From IMG/VR virus record IMGVR_UViG_3300032291_002550, positions 64,436 through 128,435 of that record: a stretch of 64,000 nucleotides of DNA; one strand, written 5' to 3'. Within the stretch, counting starts at the first letter, position 1, and every line of letters starts with the position of its first letter. Source of the stretch: a virus. Made by a program: the position numbers and the translations under genes. The notes beneath the pieces are model-generated. The model was not told the DNA's origin. It saw only the letters and a program-made list of their open reading frames with translations, and searched no databases. Shown here piece after piece: positions 9,485-17,992 of the stretch.

Positions 9485-9742
9485 ATGAAAAAACAATTGT
9501 TTACTTACTATATTTTACTTCCAGGCGATACTGAAGAAAATATATCTGACGCTAATATTCTAGGAGAAGAAAGTACACATAATAACTTTTGGCCTGGAGA
9601 TGGATTGGTAGCATTAAATAATATTCTTAATCAAAGACCAGATATGCTCGAACATATTACTATTATTAGATCAGACAGAAAAGTAATTACAGTCGAGAAG
9701 TTTTTAAATGATATTAAAAAATTTAAATTCGTTAAAAAATAA
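9485..9742 (+). CDS. Hypothetical protein, 85 aa
   Basis: Not recognised. The sequence MKKQLFTYYILLPGDTEEN...ESTHNNFWPGDGLVALNNIL suggests a small alpha/beta domain; no signal peptide or metal motif is seen. Starts 42 nt after the previous gene and ends 6 nt before the next. Confidence 0.55.
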   Translation: MKKQLFTYYILLPGDTEENISDANILGEESTHNNFWPGDGLVALNNILNQRPDMLEHITIIRSDRKVITVEKFLNDIKKFKFVKK

Positions 9743-9748
9743 CATAAC

Positions 9749-10261
9749 ATGGTAACAGATAATGATATAGATTCACTTCAATGGCAGTCTATAATTGATA
9801 AAAGATTCACAACTCAAGTCATTTATCCTAATCATCCTTCTTTTAAAAAGATGTATGATAATTATTTTAAAGTATATGGACTTGCATTTTTACATTTTAA
9901 AGCTATGAATATTTTTATCGATGGTCAAGAACTTCTTAAGGATGGATATACTCCATCTCATATATATGCCATCGAGGCTCATGAAATAGCTCATTATATA
10001 CTTCAACATGATAAAGATAGTCCTTCAATTGAACAAGAAAAGTCTGCCGATGTAGCCGCAATTCAAATCTTAGAATTCTTAAAGCATTATGAAGCTAAAG
10101 AATTATTAATAAGGCGCTTTACTTTATTGTATAAGTGCGATCCTAATAAAGATGATATCTTATCTCCAAAAGAAAAAGAAATGCTTATAAGCTATTTAAA
10201 ACAGCGTAAACCTTCTTTTATTAATAAAATTAAAAATTTTCTTTTGAAATTTAAAAAGTAA
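9749..10261 (+). CDS. Putative zinc metallopeptidase (HExxH)
   Basis: 170 aa. AHEIAHYIL (about residues 76-84) contains HExxH, and the downstream EKSADVAAI supplies a candidate third zinc ligand, giving the gluzincin-like arrangement of ImmA/IrrE-type and related small peptidases. The Lys-rich C-terminus (FINKIKNFLLKFKK) could bind nucleic acid or membrane. One of three HExxH genes in 5 kb. A role in virion maturation, or in cleaving host repressors, is possible; neither can be chosen from sequence. Confidence 0.6.
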   Translation: MVTDNDIDSLQWQSIIDKRFTTQVIYPNHPSFKKMYDNYFKVYGLAFLHFKAMNIFIDGQELLKDGYTPSHIYAIEAHEIAHYILQHDKDSPSIEQEKSADVAAIQILEFLKHYEAKELLIRRFTLLYKCDPNKDDILSPKEKEMLISYLKQRKPSFINKIKNFLLKFKK

Positions 10262-10279
10262 TCTTTATATTAGATATCT

Positions 10280-10885
10280 ATGGGAAGGCCGAAAACAATA
10301 TTCAAAACAAAATTACGGAGCTTTATTAATTTTATGTCGAGAGAAATATTTAATGCGTCTATTAAAAATCTTAAAGATAAAAGATTAATCTTCGACTTTA
10401 ACTTTAAAGATGAAATTATTCGTCTTAATATTAATATAGATTATGATTCGATAGTTGGAGGCATTTATACCGAAGGATTTGATATTTGGGGAAGTAGTTC
10501 TGACGAAGATATTCAAATGTATATTCAAATATATACTCATAACTTTAAAAGTATATCTTATAATGAATTTAATGCTTCTATTAGAGAGTTTCTGAGACAT
10601 GAATTAGAACATATAGCCCAATATTTAGAAATAAATGGAAAGCCTGACATATATGAATCGGGCCCGGCGACATTAATAGAAGATTATCTTACTCAGACAC
10701 ATGAAATAGATGCTTTCTTATTTGGGCTTAACTATAAAAGAAAATATCTTAAAACAAATATGAAAGATGAAATTCAATCATTATTAATGAGATATTATCG
10801 ATTAACTGATAATAATATTGCAGATAAGATTGAAAATATTTGGTATAAACGATTAAAAATAATACTTCCACACTTAGTAGATTAA
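10280..10885 (+). CDS. Putative zinc metallopeptidase-like protein (HExxH)
   Basis: 201 aa. REFLRHELEHIAQYLEI has the zinc motif HELEH near residue 111. A downstream segment, EDYLTQTHEIDAFLFG, offers a second acidic/His cluster (THEIDAF) typical of peptidases where a Glu helix follows. Phage T4-like and marine phages often carry such HExxH proteins among structural genes, usually without known substrate. A shared origin with the gene at 13658 is possible but they differ outside the motif. Confidence 0.6.
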   Translation: MGRPKTIFKTKLRSFINFMSREIFNASIKNLKDKRLIFDFNFKDEIIRLNINIDYDSIVGGIYTEGFDIWGSSSDEDIQMYIQIYTHNFKSISYNEFNASIREFLRHELEHIAQYLEINGKPDIYESGPATLIEDYLTQTHEIDAFLFGLNYKRKYLKTNMKDEIQSLLMRYYRLTDNNIADKIENIWYKRLKIILPHLVD

Positions 10886-10887
10886 AT

Positions 10888-11166
10888 ATGACAGAAGAAA
10901 AGAATTATATTAATGAAATTTTATCTGAGGGTGTTGAGTTATTAATATCTCCAAAACTTAAATTTCCTAGAGAATTAAGTAATGAAGACAGAATTCAACT
11001 TTTTCAGAGAATGATAAAGTATTTTGAAACTCAAGAAGAATATTTAAAGTGTGCAGCTCTTGAAAAGCCATTATACAAATATGTTATTAAACAAAAGCAC
11101 GAACAATATGGAAAACAAAAATATGCAAGAATTAAAAACGCCATATCAAGTTCTGAAGCATCTTAA
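10888..11166 (+). CDS. Hypothetical protein, 92 aa
   Basis: Not recognised. Helical and charged; FPRELSNEDRIQLFQRMIKYFETQEEYLKCAAL suggests helix-turn-helix hairpins. It begins 2 nt after the previous gene, and its last 59 nt overlap the start of the next gene in another frame. Confidence 0.6.
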   Translation: MTEEKNYINEILSEGVELLISPKLKFPRELSNEDRIQLFQRMIKYFETQEEYLKCAALEKPLYKYVIKQKHEQYGKQKYARIKNAISSSEAS

Positions 11167-11488
11167 AGAAGAGATGAATAGTCATTCTTATTTTAAAGAA
11201 GCTGTAGATAAAGAATTTATAAATGAAAAAAAGTTTTTTAATATAGTATATGGCTGTATAAAAGATAACTTTAAAAGAACAAAAAAAGCCTTTATTCTTC
11301 AAGAACAAATGAACTTTATAATAAAGAATGAAATTCAGATTAATATGGCATCTGCTATAAGTAACCTTTTAGATAATGAATTATTATGTATATCAGCAGT
11401 TAGTCCTAATGGAGAGCTAGTTTATAAATTAACTGAAACAGGATTTGATGCAGTAAAATTACTGAATAATGAAACAAACAAAGAATAA
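11108..11488 (+). CDS. Hypothetical protein, 126 aa
   Basis: The ATG at 11108 (MENKNMQELKTPYQVL) is preferred over the in-frame ATG at 11051, because the shorter form overlaps the upstream gene less. The C-terminal half (SAISNLLDNELLCISAVSPNGELVYKLTETG; read as ISNLLDNELL and GELVYKLTETG) looks like a winged-helix fold. A DNA-binding or assembly role is possible. No closer assignment. Confidence 0.55.
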   Translation: MENKNMQELKTPYQVLKHLKEEMNSHSYFKEAVDKEFINEKKFFNIVYGCIKDNFKRTKKAFILQEQMNFIIKNEIQINMASAISNLLDNELLCISAVSPNGELVYKLTETGFDAVKLLNNETNKE

Positions 11489-11753
11489 GCAAAATAAAAC
11501 ATATAAACTAACTGTATATAATAATGATAATATATCTTTTAATGATATTATTTTTATTTTTAAATCATTAGGTCATGCAACACTTCAAGCAGAACAATGC
11601 GCCTCAATTATTCATAATAAAGGAAAGTATAATATGATCGTTGGAAATTATAATGAATTAGTAGAAATTCAATTATTATTAACAGATAACAATATTCAAT
11701 CGGAGATCATATCCGAAAGAACTAAAACAAAAAAACCCAAATCTAAAATTTAA
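11469..11753 (+). CDS. clpS: ClpS-like N-degron adaptor protein
   Basis: 94 aa, the length of ClpS. YKLTVYNNDNISFNDIIFIF matches the ClpS core beginning with the N-D-D-like loop that binds the destabilising N-terminal residue. It is followed by AEQCASIIHNKGKYNMIVG, equivalent to the ClpS A-x-x-I-H-x-x-G-K segment, and ends with the usual amphipathic strand. ClpS delivers N-degron substrates to ClpAP. A phage copy could redirect host ClpAP or protect phage proteins. Unusual gene for a virion region. It overlaps the previous gene by 20 nt. Confidence 0.7.
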   Translation: MKQTKNKQNKTYKLTVYNNDNISFNDIIFIFKSLGHATLQAEQCASIIHNKGKYNMIVGNYNELVEIQLLLTDNNIQSEIISERTKTKKPKSKI

Positions 11754-11758
11754 AAGTT

Positions 11759-11968
11759 ATGGAAGAAACAATGGACATGGAACAAAAGCAAACGGCTATT
11801 ATGTTTGCTGACATGGCAGATCTTTGGAAAGAGTTCGAAACAAATCATCAAGATTATTCAACTAAAGGAACAAAGAAATCAGCAGCAAAGGCTAGAAAAG
11901 CAATTCAGTCTTTAAAGTCAATGATTACAAATTACAAGAAATCTTCAGTAGAAGAATGTAAAGCATAA
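11759..11968 (+). CDS. Histone H1-like (Hc1-type) small basic protein
   Basis: 69 aa. DLWKEFETNHQDYSTKGTKK followed by SAAKARKAIQSLKSMITNYK and KSSVEECKA matches the Hc1-type histone H1-like proteins common in Bacteroidetes (F-x-x-D...K-x-A-A-x-R-A-R-K...FRK-x-S-x-E pattern). Likely a nucleoid or virion DNA-binding protein. Supports a Bacteroidetes host. A GC-rich hairpin at 11990-12017 follows. Confidence 0.7.
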   Translation: MEETMDMEQKQTAIMFADMADLWKEFETNHQDYSTKGTKKSAAKARKAIQSLKSMITNYKKSSVEECKA

Positions 11969-11989
11969 TCTTAGACTACTCAATGTAAT

Positions 11990-12017
11990 GAAAGGGCCGG
12001 TAAAACACCGCCCTTTC
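11990..12017 (+). terminator. Stem-loop after the histone-like gene
   Basis: GAAAGGG paired with CCCTTTC, extended by an inner CCGGT/ACCG stem around AAAAC. There is no long U-run, so termination may be weak or the hairpin may protect a 3' end. Confidence 0.6.
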
Positions 12018-12052
12018 TTACTTTAACCTATATTTATAATAAAGAAGATAAA

Positions 12053-12535
12053 ATGAAGAATAAAATTCTTAAACAACATATAAAAGAAGAAATAATGTCT
12101 TTATCTTATGAATTAATTTCTGAAAATATAAATCCGGAAGATCATTACGATTTTGAACATTCCCGTAAAAATCTTTGGAAATTTAAAGACAGAAAAAACT
12201 TTCAACATTTTATTGTTATTCATAAATCTTTATATAAAGAAGAAAATGATGCCGAAATAAAATTCGGATGGATAGATGAAAAAAATATAAAGAGATATGA
12301 TAAACCTCCTACATATGATGAACGTGTTTTTAATACACATATTTATATATTGTATAATGAAATATTAAAATATTATGTAGAATATTTTGATAGCTTTTAT
12401 TTAGAAGCTATTGATCCTATTAGATATAGATTATATAGGATGGCATTAAATAATACAATAGATAAATCAAAATATATACTTGAAGAAGTCCCGGAACAAA
12501 ACACTATTATAATTAAAATAAAAAATGAAGAATAA
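12053..12535 (+). CDS. Hypothetical protein with capsid-targeting-like N-terminus
   Basis: 160 aa. The first residues MKNKILKQHIKEEIMSL are nearly the same as those of the next gene (MKNKILKQLIKEEI) although the bodies differ. That basic amphipathic helix resembles the T4-type capsid-targeting sequence that sends proteins into the prohead before cleavage after I/L-x-E. The body is acidic and aromatic-rich and not recognised. It overlaps the next gene by 11 nt. Confidence 0.6.
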   Translation: MKNKILKQHIKEEIMSLSYELISENINPEDHYDFEHSRKNLWKFKDRKNFQHFIVIHKSLYKEENDAEIKFGWIDEKNIKRYDKPPTYDERVFNTHIYILYNEILKYYVEYFDSFYLEAIDPIRYRLYRMALNNTIDKSKYILEEVPEQNTIIIKIKNEE

Positions 12536-13199
12536 AATTCTTAAACAACTTATAAAAGAAGAAATAAAGAACATACTTCGCGAAGGCGAAAATGAACAAC
12601 AAAACTATATGTTCTTTCAAAATCTTCATACTATCAAAAGAATGGTAGAGAAGATGCTTCAACTTAATCCTCAAGAAGTTGATGCTTTATTATCGAATGG
12701 CCATGCATGGGCTGTAGATCATATTTCAACTGCAGCAGATGATGTGGGTGAAGTCGGAACTTGGCTTTGTAATGAAGTAGGGCAACCATCTAATAACATG
12801 ATGAATGAGAATAATGAAAATAATAATTGGGAAACTGTATATACATGGGCTAAATTATTTTCAACAGATAACGGGAATTTTTTAAGTAAAAATAATATAA
12901 CATCTGGTGTGTGGTTAAAAAAAGCAATTGAAGGTGGTAAAATTACACTACAAGATATTGATAATGTAACGCGTGAATCAGATGGTGTTAAGTTTTCTGA
13001 ATTACCAATGTTAAAGAGTTTAACTAAAAATACAATCCCAGAATCCAAATCTGCAGAGTCAGAATCTTGGAAAAAATCAGGTTTTAAAAGTGAAGAAGAA
13101 TATAAAAAGTTTTTAGATACTAAAATGAAAGATATGATGAGTAAGATAACATCTGATCCTAAATTATTAAATGTATTTAAAAGATTAAAAGATAAATAA
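12525..13199 (+). CDS. Hypothetical protein with capsid-targeting-like N-terminus
   Basis: 224 aa. MKNKILKQLIKEEIKNILRE (residues 1-20) is the clearest targeting-like helix here, ending in ILRE, a fit to an I/L-x-E processing site. The remainder includes a Met-rich, Asn-rich segment (NNMMNENNENNNWE) and a helical C-terminus. Probably packaged in or attached to the capsid interior; inferred from the shared leader only. Confidence 0.6.
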   Translation: MKNKILKQLIKEEIKNILREGENEQQNYMFFQNLHTIKRMVEKMLQLNPQEVDALLSNGHAWAVDHISTAADDVGEVGTWLCNEVGQPSNNMMNENNENNNWETVYTWAKLFSTDNGNFLSKNNITSGVWLKKAIEGGKITLQDIDNVTRESDGVKFSELPMLKSLTKNTIPESKSAESESWKKSGFKSEEEYKKFLDTKMKDMMSKITSDPKLLNVFKRLKDK

Positions 13200-13646
13200 A
13201 TGAAGACATTAAATAATAAACATAATAAACTAAAAACACTTATCAAAGAACATATCAAACGCGTTCTTTTAGAAGAAGGGTTTCAAGCTACGGACAATAT
13301 TTATCTTTCTATGTATGAAGATAATGTTATTCTTACTCAATCATTCGGTGGTGATGAATCAGATACAGGACAAAAGATAGAAATATCTATGAAAGACTTC
13401 CCTAAGATCTTAGATGGGTTGTTTAATTTAGTCCCTGTAAATAGAATACCTGTTAACTATCGTCAAAGTATGATAGCTAAATTATCTGATAAAGCAATTA
13501 ATCAAGAAACAGATCTTGCTGCTGAAAAGCCAGATGGTGAATTTAAAGGTAAAAAAGGTAAAGAGGAAGAAGAAGGCGCTGAAGGAGGAGAAGAAGCTGC
13601 ACCAGAAGAAGAAGGTAAAGAGGGTGGTAAAAATCCATTTGCATAA
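13200..13646 (+). CDS. Hypothetical protein with targeting-like leader and acidic tail
   Basis: 148 aa, starting one base after the previous stop (TAAATG). After about 10 residues it has LKTLIKEHIKRVLLEE, the same class of leader. The tail (about residues 110-148) is low-complexity Glu/Gly/Lys (EEEEGAEGGEEAAPEEEGKE), which suggests a flexible acidic segment. Possible internal capsid protein. Confidence 0.6.
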   Translation: MKTLNNKHNKLKTLIKEHIKRVLLEEGFQATDNIYLSMYEDNVILTQSFGGDESDTGQKIEISMKDFPKILDGLFNLVPVNRIPVNYRQSMIAKLSDKAINQETDLAAEKPDGEFKGKKGKEEEEGAEGGEEAAPEEEGKEGGKNPFA

Positions 13647-13657
13647 TTTTAAAGTAT

Positions 13658-14275
13658 ATGATGCCACTTATTCATAACAATAATTCATTTAACGACTTAT
13701 CATATCAGCTTTATAAACATATGTCTGATAAGTATGAAGTTCTTAAGAATCAATATCCTAAGTTTATTATTAATAATAAACAACAATCATCACATATTTT
13801 AGGGCCAACAGCTAACTATAATCCGATGAATCAAACAATCACCGTATATAGCTTTGGGCGCCATCCTAAAGATATGTTACGATCATTTGCTCATGAAGTA
13901 ATTCATCATATTCAAAATTGTGAAGGAAGATTGGCAAATACTTCTACACATGAAGGATATGCTTTAGACGACCCTAAGATGAGCGAGCTTGAACGCGAAG
14001 CATATGAGCAAGGTAATATGTGCTTTAGAGAATTTGAAGATTTATATAAAAGAAATAACCCCATTAATGAAGGAGATTCATCTATGTATGCTGATAAACT
14101 TCAAAAACAACCTGGGTCTATAAAGAGCGCTGCAAAGAAAATAGATATTAAAGCAGAATTTCCTGAAGCATTTACTGCATGGTTTAATACATTAGGTATA
14201 ACTAAAGATAAAGTAAATATATCTTCTATTAAATCAATGGTTGGTAATGCTCTTTCTCAAATGGGCTTTAACTAA
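13658..14275 (+). CDS. Putative zinc metallopeptidase-like protein (HExxH)
   Basis: 205 aa. SFAHEVIHHIQNCEGR (about residues 75-90) contains HEVIH. SELEREAYEQGN supplies a downstream E-x-x-A-Y helix, as in gluzincins where the third ligand lies in an E-x-E-A-Y/D context. The C-terminal SIKSMVGNALSQMGF resembles a partner-binding tail. The gene lies among targeting-leader genes; a prohead-associated protease or a structural protein derived from one is plausible. Confidence 0.6.
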   Translation: MMPLIHNNNSFNDLSYQLYKHMSDKYEVLKNQYPKFIINNKQQSSHILGPTANYNPMNQTITVYSFGRHPKDMLRSFAHEVIHHIQNCEGRLANTSTHEGYALDDPKMSELEREAYEQGNMCFREFEDLYKRNNPINEGDSSMYADKLQKQPGSIKSAAKKIDIKAEFPEAFTAWFNTLGITKDKVNISSIKSMVGNALSQMGFN

Positions 14276-14276
14276 T

Positions 14277-14480
14277 ATGGAGCGTTTAAAAGAATATATA
14301 CGTAAGATAGTTAAAGAAGAAATGGGCGGGGCGACAATGAATGCTCAGGAAATGGCTCGTCATAAAAAGAAGCTTCAGAAACTTAAAAAAATATTAGCAA
14401 CACAAGGAGATCAAATGATAGAATATCCTAAATCATTACCTAATACAGTCTTTAATGCTAAACTAATTAATAAAAAATGA
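14277..14480 (+). CDS. Small protein with capsid-targeting-like leader
   Basis: 67 aa from ATG 14277; the upstream in-frame ATG at 14241 lies inside the previous gene and would add an unrelated hydrophobic segment. The leader MERLKEYIRKIVKEEMGG is followed by a basic helix (ARHKKKLQKLKKILA). Candidate DNA-associated internal virion protein. Confidence 0.55.
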   Translation: MERLKEYIRKIVKEEMGGATMNAQEMARHKKKLQKLKKILATQGDQMIEYPKSLPNTVFNAKLINKK

Positions 14481-14830
14481 TTAAACTTAAAAACATAATC
14501 TCAGAAGCTAAGAAACCAGAAGATAAAAAAGACACTTTCGAATCTTTCGCAGAAACAAGAATGGGTGGAGCAGAGAAGATATCTGATAATGCTCATGAGA
14601 AAGGAGGCTTAGCTCTTCTTACTTGGCACCATTTTAAAGTGAAGCTTCCTTATTATAAGAAAGCATCAGAAGGTAAATTAGATGTTGAGAAAATGAAGTC
14701 TGAATATAAAGAACTTCTTGAGAAGCTTTATAAATCAACTAAAGGTAATATGAATATTACTCAAATACAATTTCAAGAGTTAGTCGGAAAGATTGAAGTG
14801 TTAGGTGAATTAATTATTAAACATAAATGA
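14477..14830 (+). CDS. Hypothetical protein with T4-type targeting leader (MIKLKNIISE)
   Basis: 117 aa. The leader MIKLKNIISEAKKPEDKK has ISE followed by A, an excellent fit to the I/L-x-E cleavage rule of T4-type prohead proteases. The body is a Lys-rich helical bundle (HHFKVKLPYYKKASEGKLD...). The same leader starts the next gene. It overlaps both neighbours by 4 nt. Confidence 0.6.
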   Translation: MIKLKNIISEAKKPEDKKDTFESFAETRMGGAEKISDNAHEKGGLALLTWHHFKVKLPYYKKASEGKLDVEKMKSEYKELLEKLYKSTKGNMNITQIQFQELVGKIEVLGELIIKHK

Positions 14831-15069
14831 TAAAATTAAAAGACATAATCTCAGAAGATAAGAAAGAACAATATGTTCCATATATGTATTCATCAGTTGG
14901 ATTTGGATGTCATGTATGTAAATTCTATTATAAAGAAAAAGACAAACACATGTGCGATAATCAAGATTATTACAAATATAAAGGAACACATGAGTTAATA
15001 GATGATAATGGCAATCAAATAAAAGACCCTTCAAAATGGTGTTCTAACTGGTTTAAACCATCTAATTAG
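14827..15069 (+). CDS. Cys-rich small protein with targeting leader ([10 protein letters not shown])
   Basis: 80 aa. The leader [10 protein letters not shown] is almost identical to the preceding gene's. The body contains [16 protein letters not shown] and a later C, i.e. a CxxC...C...C set that could bind one zinc or an Fe-S cluster. Possibly a packaged metal-binding protein; high-potential iron-sulfur-like CxxC/ C patterns cannot be excluded. Confidence 0.55.
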   Translation: MIKLKDIISEDKKEQYVPYMYSSVGFGCHVCKFYYKEKDKHMCDNQDYYKYKGTHELIDDNGNQIKDPSKWCSNWFKPSN

Positions 15070-15070
15070 T

Positions 15071-15712
15071 ATGAAATTAGAACTTACGAATAATAAACTA
15101 AATGATATTAAGTATTGGAGCAATCCTATACAAGATACTGAATACTATCCTTCAGTAAATGATATTTCTTTATTTGATGTTAATGGATATGATTTATGCG
15201 TATTAGAACAAGAATATGCTAAAGTAAATATGCCAGCAATTGAACATCGTTACAAACAAGCTATTAAAAAGGAATGGATGAAAGATATAGATAAAAGTAT
15301 ATCCGGATGCCATATAAATCATGCTCTTTTATTTGAGCGTAAAGGATATTCTGGCCCTGCATTAGAACAATTATCATCATGGGCAAAAGAATTACCTTTA
15401 ATAAATAAACTAATCTTTATTAATCCAAAATGGGGTATAGACCTTTCAATTGATTATGTAGATGATAATGGCAATGTATTTGAAGTGTTTCATTATGAAT
15501 GGGATTCATTTAACTATTCTAAAGTGTTAAGAATGAAAGAAAAGATTGAATATCTGGCATTAAATACAAATTGGGATGATGTTGCAATGGAATTAATTAA
15601 AAGAAAAGATGAATGGTCTTTATTACCATTTTTCGAACAAAGTAACTGGAAATGTAAGTTCTATGGTATCGAGCCTGAAAACTTTAAAGAAATAATTTGG
15701 AGCTCTATATAA
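15071..15712 (+). CDS. Hypothetical protein, 213 aa
   Basis: Not recognised. No leader. [20 protein letters not shown] and [19 protein letters not shown] are acidic/aromatic segments. Starts 1 nt after the previous stop and ends 1 nt before the next start. Confidence 0.6.
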   Translation: MKLELTNNKLNDIKYWSNPIQDTEYYPSVNDISLFDVNGYDLCVLEQEYAKVNMPAIEHRYKQAIKKEWMKDIDKSISGCHINHALLFERKGYSGPALEQLSSWAKELPLINKLIFINPKWGIDLSIDYVDDNGNVFEVFHYEWDSFNYSKVLRMKEKIEYLALNTNWDDVAMELIKRKDEWSLLPFFEQSNWKCKFYGIEPENFKEIIWSSI

Positions 15713-15713
15713 T

Positions 15714-16178
15714 ATGATAAAACTTAAAAAATTACTAACAGAATTAGGAGAAGGAGTACCGCCTTATCAATGGTCAGGGCCTCAAGAAAAGACTGGTATA
15801 GTAGAATATTATTTTACGACAGAAGATAATGATTATTATAAAGTAAGATTTGATGGTATGATGGGTAATGATTGGGAATTGGCATTCTATGCTAATAATG
15901 ATTCTAGTGTAATTATAAATAAAGGTCATCAATATAAAGTTATATCTACAGTAATGGATATTATAAAGTCCTTTGTAGAAGAATACCCAGTTGATTTAAT
16001 TCGTTTTACAGGCTCAGATAAAAAAGGAGCTACGACAAATCAAAGAAATTTATTATATGTACGATACATAGATAAAAATATTGATAAACTTCCTGGATAC
16101 CATGCTGTAATAGGAACAACATATATTAATATTATTCGAGATGAGCCATTGCCAGGAATGGAACTTAAATCTACTTAA
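15714..16178 (+). CDS. Hypothetical protein with targeting-like leader (MIKLKKLLTE)
   Basis: 154 aa. The leader MIKLKKLLTELGEG has an LTE processing-like site. The body (FTTEDNDYYKVRFDGMMGND; AFYANNDSSVI) reads as beta-rich and is a type seen in phage-encoded small proteins of unknown role. Candidate internal virion protein. Confidence 0.6.
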   Translation: MIKLKKLLTELGEGVPPYQWSGPQEKTGIVEYYFTTEDNDYYKVRFDGMMGNDWELAFYANNDSSVIINKGHQYKVISTVMDIIKSFVEEYPVDLIRFTGSDKKGATTNQRNLLYVRYIDKNIDKLPGYHAVIGTTYINIIRDEPLPGMELKST

Positions 16179-16232
16179 AATAACGATTGTTTATTACGTA
16201 TGTAATAATTATATTAAAGAAAGTATCATATT

Positions 16233-16808
16233 ATGCAACAAAAGGTTTACAAAAATGATCCAGATGGTAGTATTTGGGCAAGTATGTCAGAAGAAGAAAG
16301 ACAAGAAAGCGAAAATAGTAAAACTGATTATTCAAAATATTCAGATAACCAATTGGCTATGGCAATTGTTAAGCTTTCGAGATTTGAAGGTAATAAATTT
16401 GATAAAATTGATCTTCAAAGCTTAAAAGATGAATTAAATAAACGTAAAAAACAACCTAAAAAAATAAAAGAAATAATGAACAAAACAGCATTAAAGGCTC
16501 TTATAAAAGAGTGCTACAAAGAAGTGTTAGCTGAGAACGAAGAAATGGATCTTCCTGCAGATACTGGTAAAAATATTAACATGGGATTCGATAACAACGT
16601 TGGATTAGATGTTGATAAGAGAATGTCAGGCAATATGAGTAAAGTAATGACTCAAATAGAAATGCTAAAAAATAAATTAGCTCCATTCATTGCTGATTTC
16701 AAAGCTAAGAAGTTATCTAAAGAAGAATATATAGCAGCTACAAAGGGCCTAGTAGCTGACCTTAAGAAAGCTCAAATGGCATTAGAGCTTATGATGGCCA
16801 AATTATAA
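16233..16808 (+). CDS. Hypothetical protein with an internal targeting-like segment
   Basis: 191 aa if started at 16233. Residues 82-99 read MNKTALKALIKECYKEVLAE, the leader type seen in neighbouring genes, with its own ATG at 16476. Either translation starts there too, or two small proteins are fused in frame. The C-terminal part (MGFDNNVGLDVDKRMSGNMS..., then a helical AQMALELMMAKL) is not recognised. Confidence 0.55.
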   Translation: MQQKVYKNDPDGSIWASMSEEERQESENSKTDYSKYSDNQLAMAIVKLSRFEGNKFDKIDLQSLKDELNKRKKQPKKIKEIMNKTALKALIKECYKEVLAENEEMDLPADTGKNINMGFDNNVGLDVDKRMSGNMSKVMTQIEMLKNKLAPFIADFKAKKLSKEEYIAATKGLVADLKKAQMALELMMAKL

Positions 16809-16842
16809 TTATGTATGGATACCGTACCGCGAAGTATAAATA

Positions 16843-17061
16843 ATGACATTCAGAGAAACATTCAAAAAGAACATTCTAACGATAATTCTAATGGCAGCAA
16901 CTTTCTTTCTGCCACTTGGATTCGATGCCTTGTTCGCTCTAACCATGCGCTGGACGGGTTCTTTTTGGGCAGCAGACATAATTTTTTATTGTATTTCTCT
17001 ATCATTTTTTGGATTATATTTTTATCTATCTAAAAAGTGGGGCATTAACAAAACCAACTAA
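16843..17061 (+). CDS. Small membrane protein (two to three TM segments)
   Basis: 72 aa. NILTIILMAATFFLPLGFDA and WAADIIFYCISLSFFGLYFYL are hydrophobic spans, with a positive N-terminus (MTFRETFKK) and a basic C-terminus. Size and position suit a holin or other lysis-related protein, but nothing proves it. An overlapping frame from 16815 is judged a shadow. Confidence 0.55.
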   Translation: MTFRETFKKNILTIILMAATFFLPLGFDALFALTMRWTGSFWAADIIFYCISLSFFGLYFYLSKKWGINKTN

Positions 17062-17066
17062 ACATT

Positions 17067-17351
17067 ATGGAAATATCAAAACAAGGAAATTATACGGACC
17101 CAGCAAATCAAGTATCTGCAATGGATACTGACTTAAAAGATAAGTTAAGAAAGCGTCTTAAGTATGTCATACTTCAATATTTAACGGATAATCCTCCACA
17201 AAGTCCTATAACAGGATTAGACCCAGAAATGCATTCAGTATATACATCTGATATGTATTTGGAAGAATCTATTAAAGCATTAAATTCATTAACAGAATTG
17301 TTTGATTTAATTAACGAACATTATTCAATATTAAATGAGTCTAAAGTATAA
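17067..17351 (+). CDS. Hypothetical protein, 94 aa
   Basis: Not recognised. LRKRLKYVILQYLTDNPPQS then a helical C-terminus (SIKALNSLTELFDLINEHY). Starts 5 nt after the membrane protein and overlaps the next gene by 17 nt. Confidence 0.55.
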   Translation: MEISKQGNYTDPANQVSAMDTDLKDKLRKRLKYVILQYLTDNPPQSPITGLDPEMHSVYTSDMYLEESIKALNSLTELFDLINEHYSILNESKV

Positions 17352-17781
17352 GAAAAATAAATCTTATAACAAACAAAGAAGCGTAAATAAGAATTATAAT
17401 ATTATATCGAAAAAGGATATTGCTCGTATACAAAATTTTATTATTGAGCGAGCAATATTCGTTTCGGGACAAGATGCAGATACTGTTATTCTAAAGCTAA
17501 GTCTAAATGAATTAGAAAAAATCTTAAAAAAGATTAGGAAAAATAAAAAAGATACTTTATATTTAAATAAGTTTAAAGATAGATCAATTATGGATTTCAT
17601 CATACCAATAGCAAATAAACTAATGACTAAAAAATATTATTCATCTAGCAGAGTTGACCCTTACGGGGAAGCAATGGATTCTATTATATCTCCGTCGAGA
17701 TTATTAGCTGCAAATTATTTTGCAAAAAGAAAAAGATTAGCATTAAGAGAATATCTGAAAATTTTTAAAGTATCAAAATAA
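17335..17781 (+). CDS. Hypothetical basic protein, 148 aa
   Basis: Lys/Arg-rich throughout (MSLKYKKNKSYNKQRSVNKN; ILKKIRKNKKDTL; AKRKRLALREYLKIFKVSK). Probably nucleic-acid binding by composition alone. Overlaps the previous gene. Confidence 0.55.
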   Translation: MSLKYKKNKSYNKQRSVNKNYNIISKKDIARIQNFIIERAIFVSGQDADTVILKLSLNELEKILKKIRKNKKDTLYLNKFKDRSIMDFIIPIANKLMTKKYYSSSRVDPYGEAMDSIISPSRLLAANYFAKRKRLALREYLKIFKVSK

Positions 17782-17795
17782 ATAAATCATCAAAA

Positions 17796-17969
17796 ATGAA
17801 AAAACAATTAATCATAGCTGCAATAGCTATTTCAATTATGTTCGCTGTATCATGTGGACAAACACCAGTATCAAATGTATCTGAAAATACAGATAGTATT
17901 TCTATCATAGAGTCAGCTACGGATAGTATGTTAGACTCAACAGTATACGAAATTGACACGTTAAACTAA
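17796..17969 (+). CDS. Small lipoprotein
   Basis: 57 aa. Signal peptide MKKQLIIAAIAISIMFAVSC ends in a lipobox-like AVSC, so Cys20 is the expected lipidated residue. The mature part is short, Ser/Thr/Asp-rich (GQTPVSNVSENTDSISII...). Phage lipoproteins of this size include outer spanins and superinfection-exclusion proteins; with lysis genes nearby an outer-spanin-like role is possible. Followed by a strong terminator. Confidence 0.7.
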   Translation: MKKQLIIAAIAISIMFAVSCGQTPVSNVSENTDSISIIESATDSMLDSTVYEIDTLN

Positions 17970-17992
17970 TTAGTTTAAAATTTTAAAATAAA

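Noticed and set aside
12719-13258. Minus-strand 179-aa frame
   Set aside because: Lies entirely under well-supported + strand genes with leaders; shadow.
16141-16425. 94-aa frame overlapping 15714 and 16233 genes
   Set aside because: Out of frame with better-supported genes and of unlikely composition.
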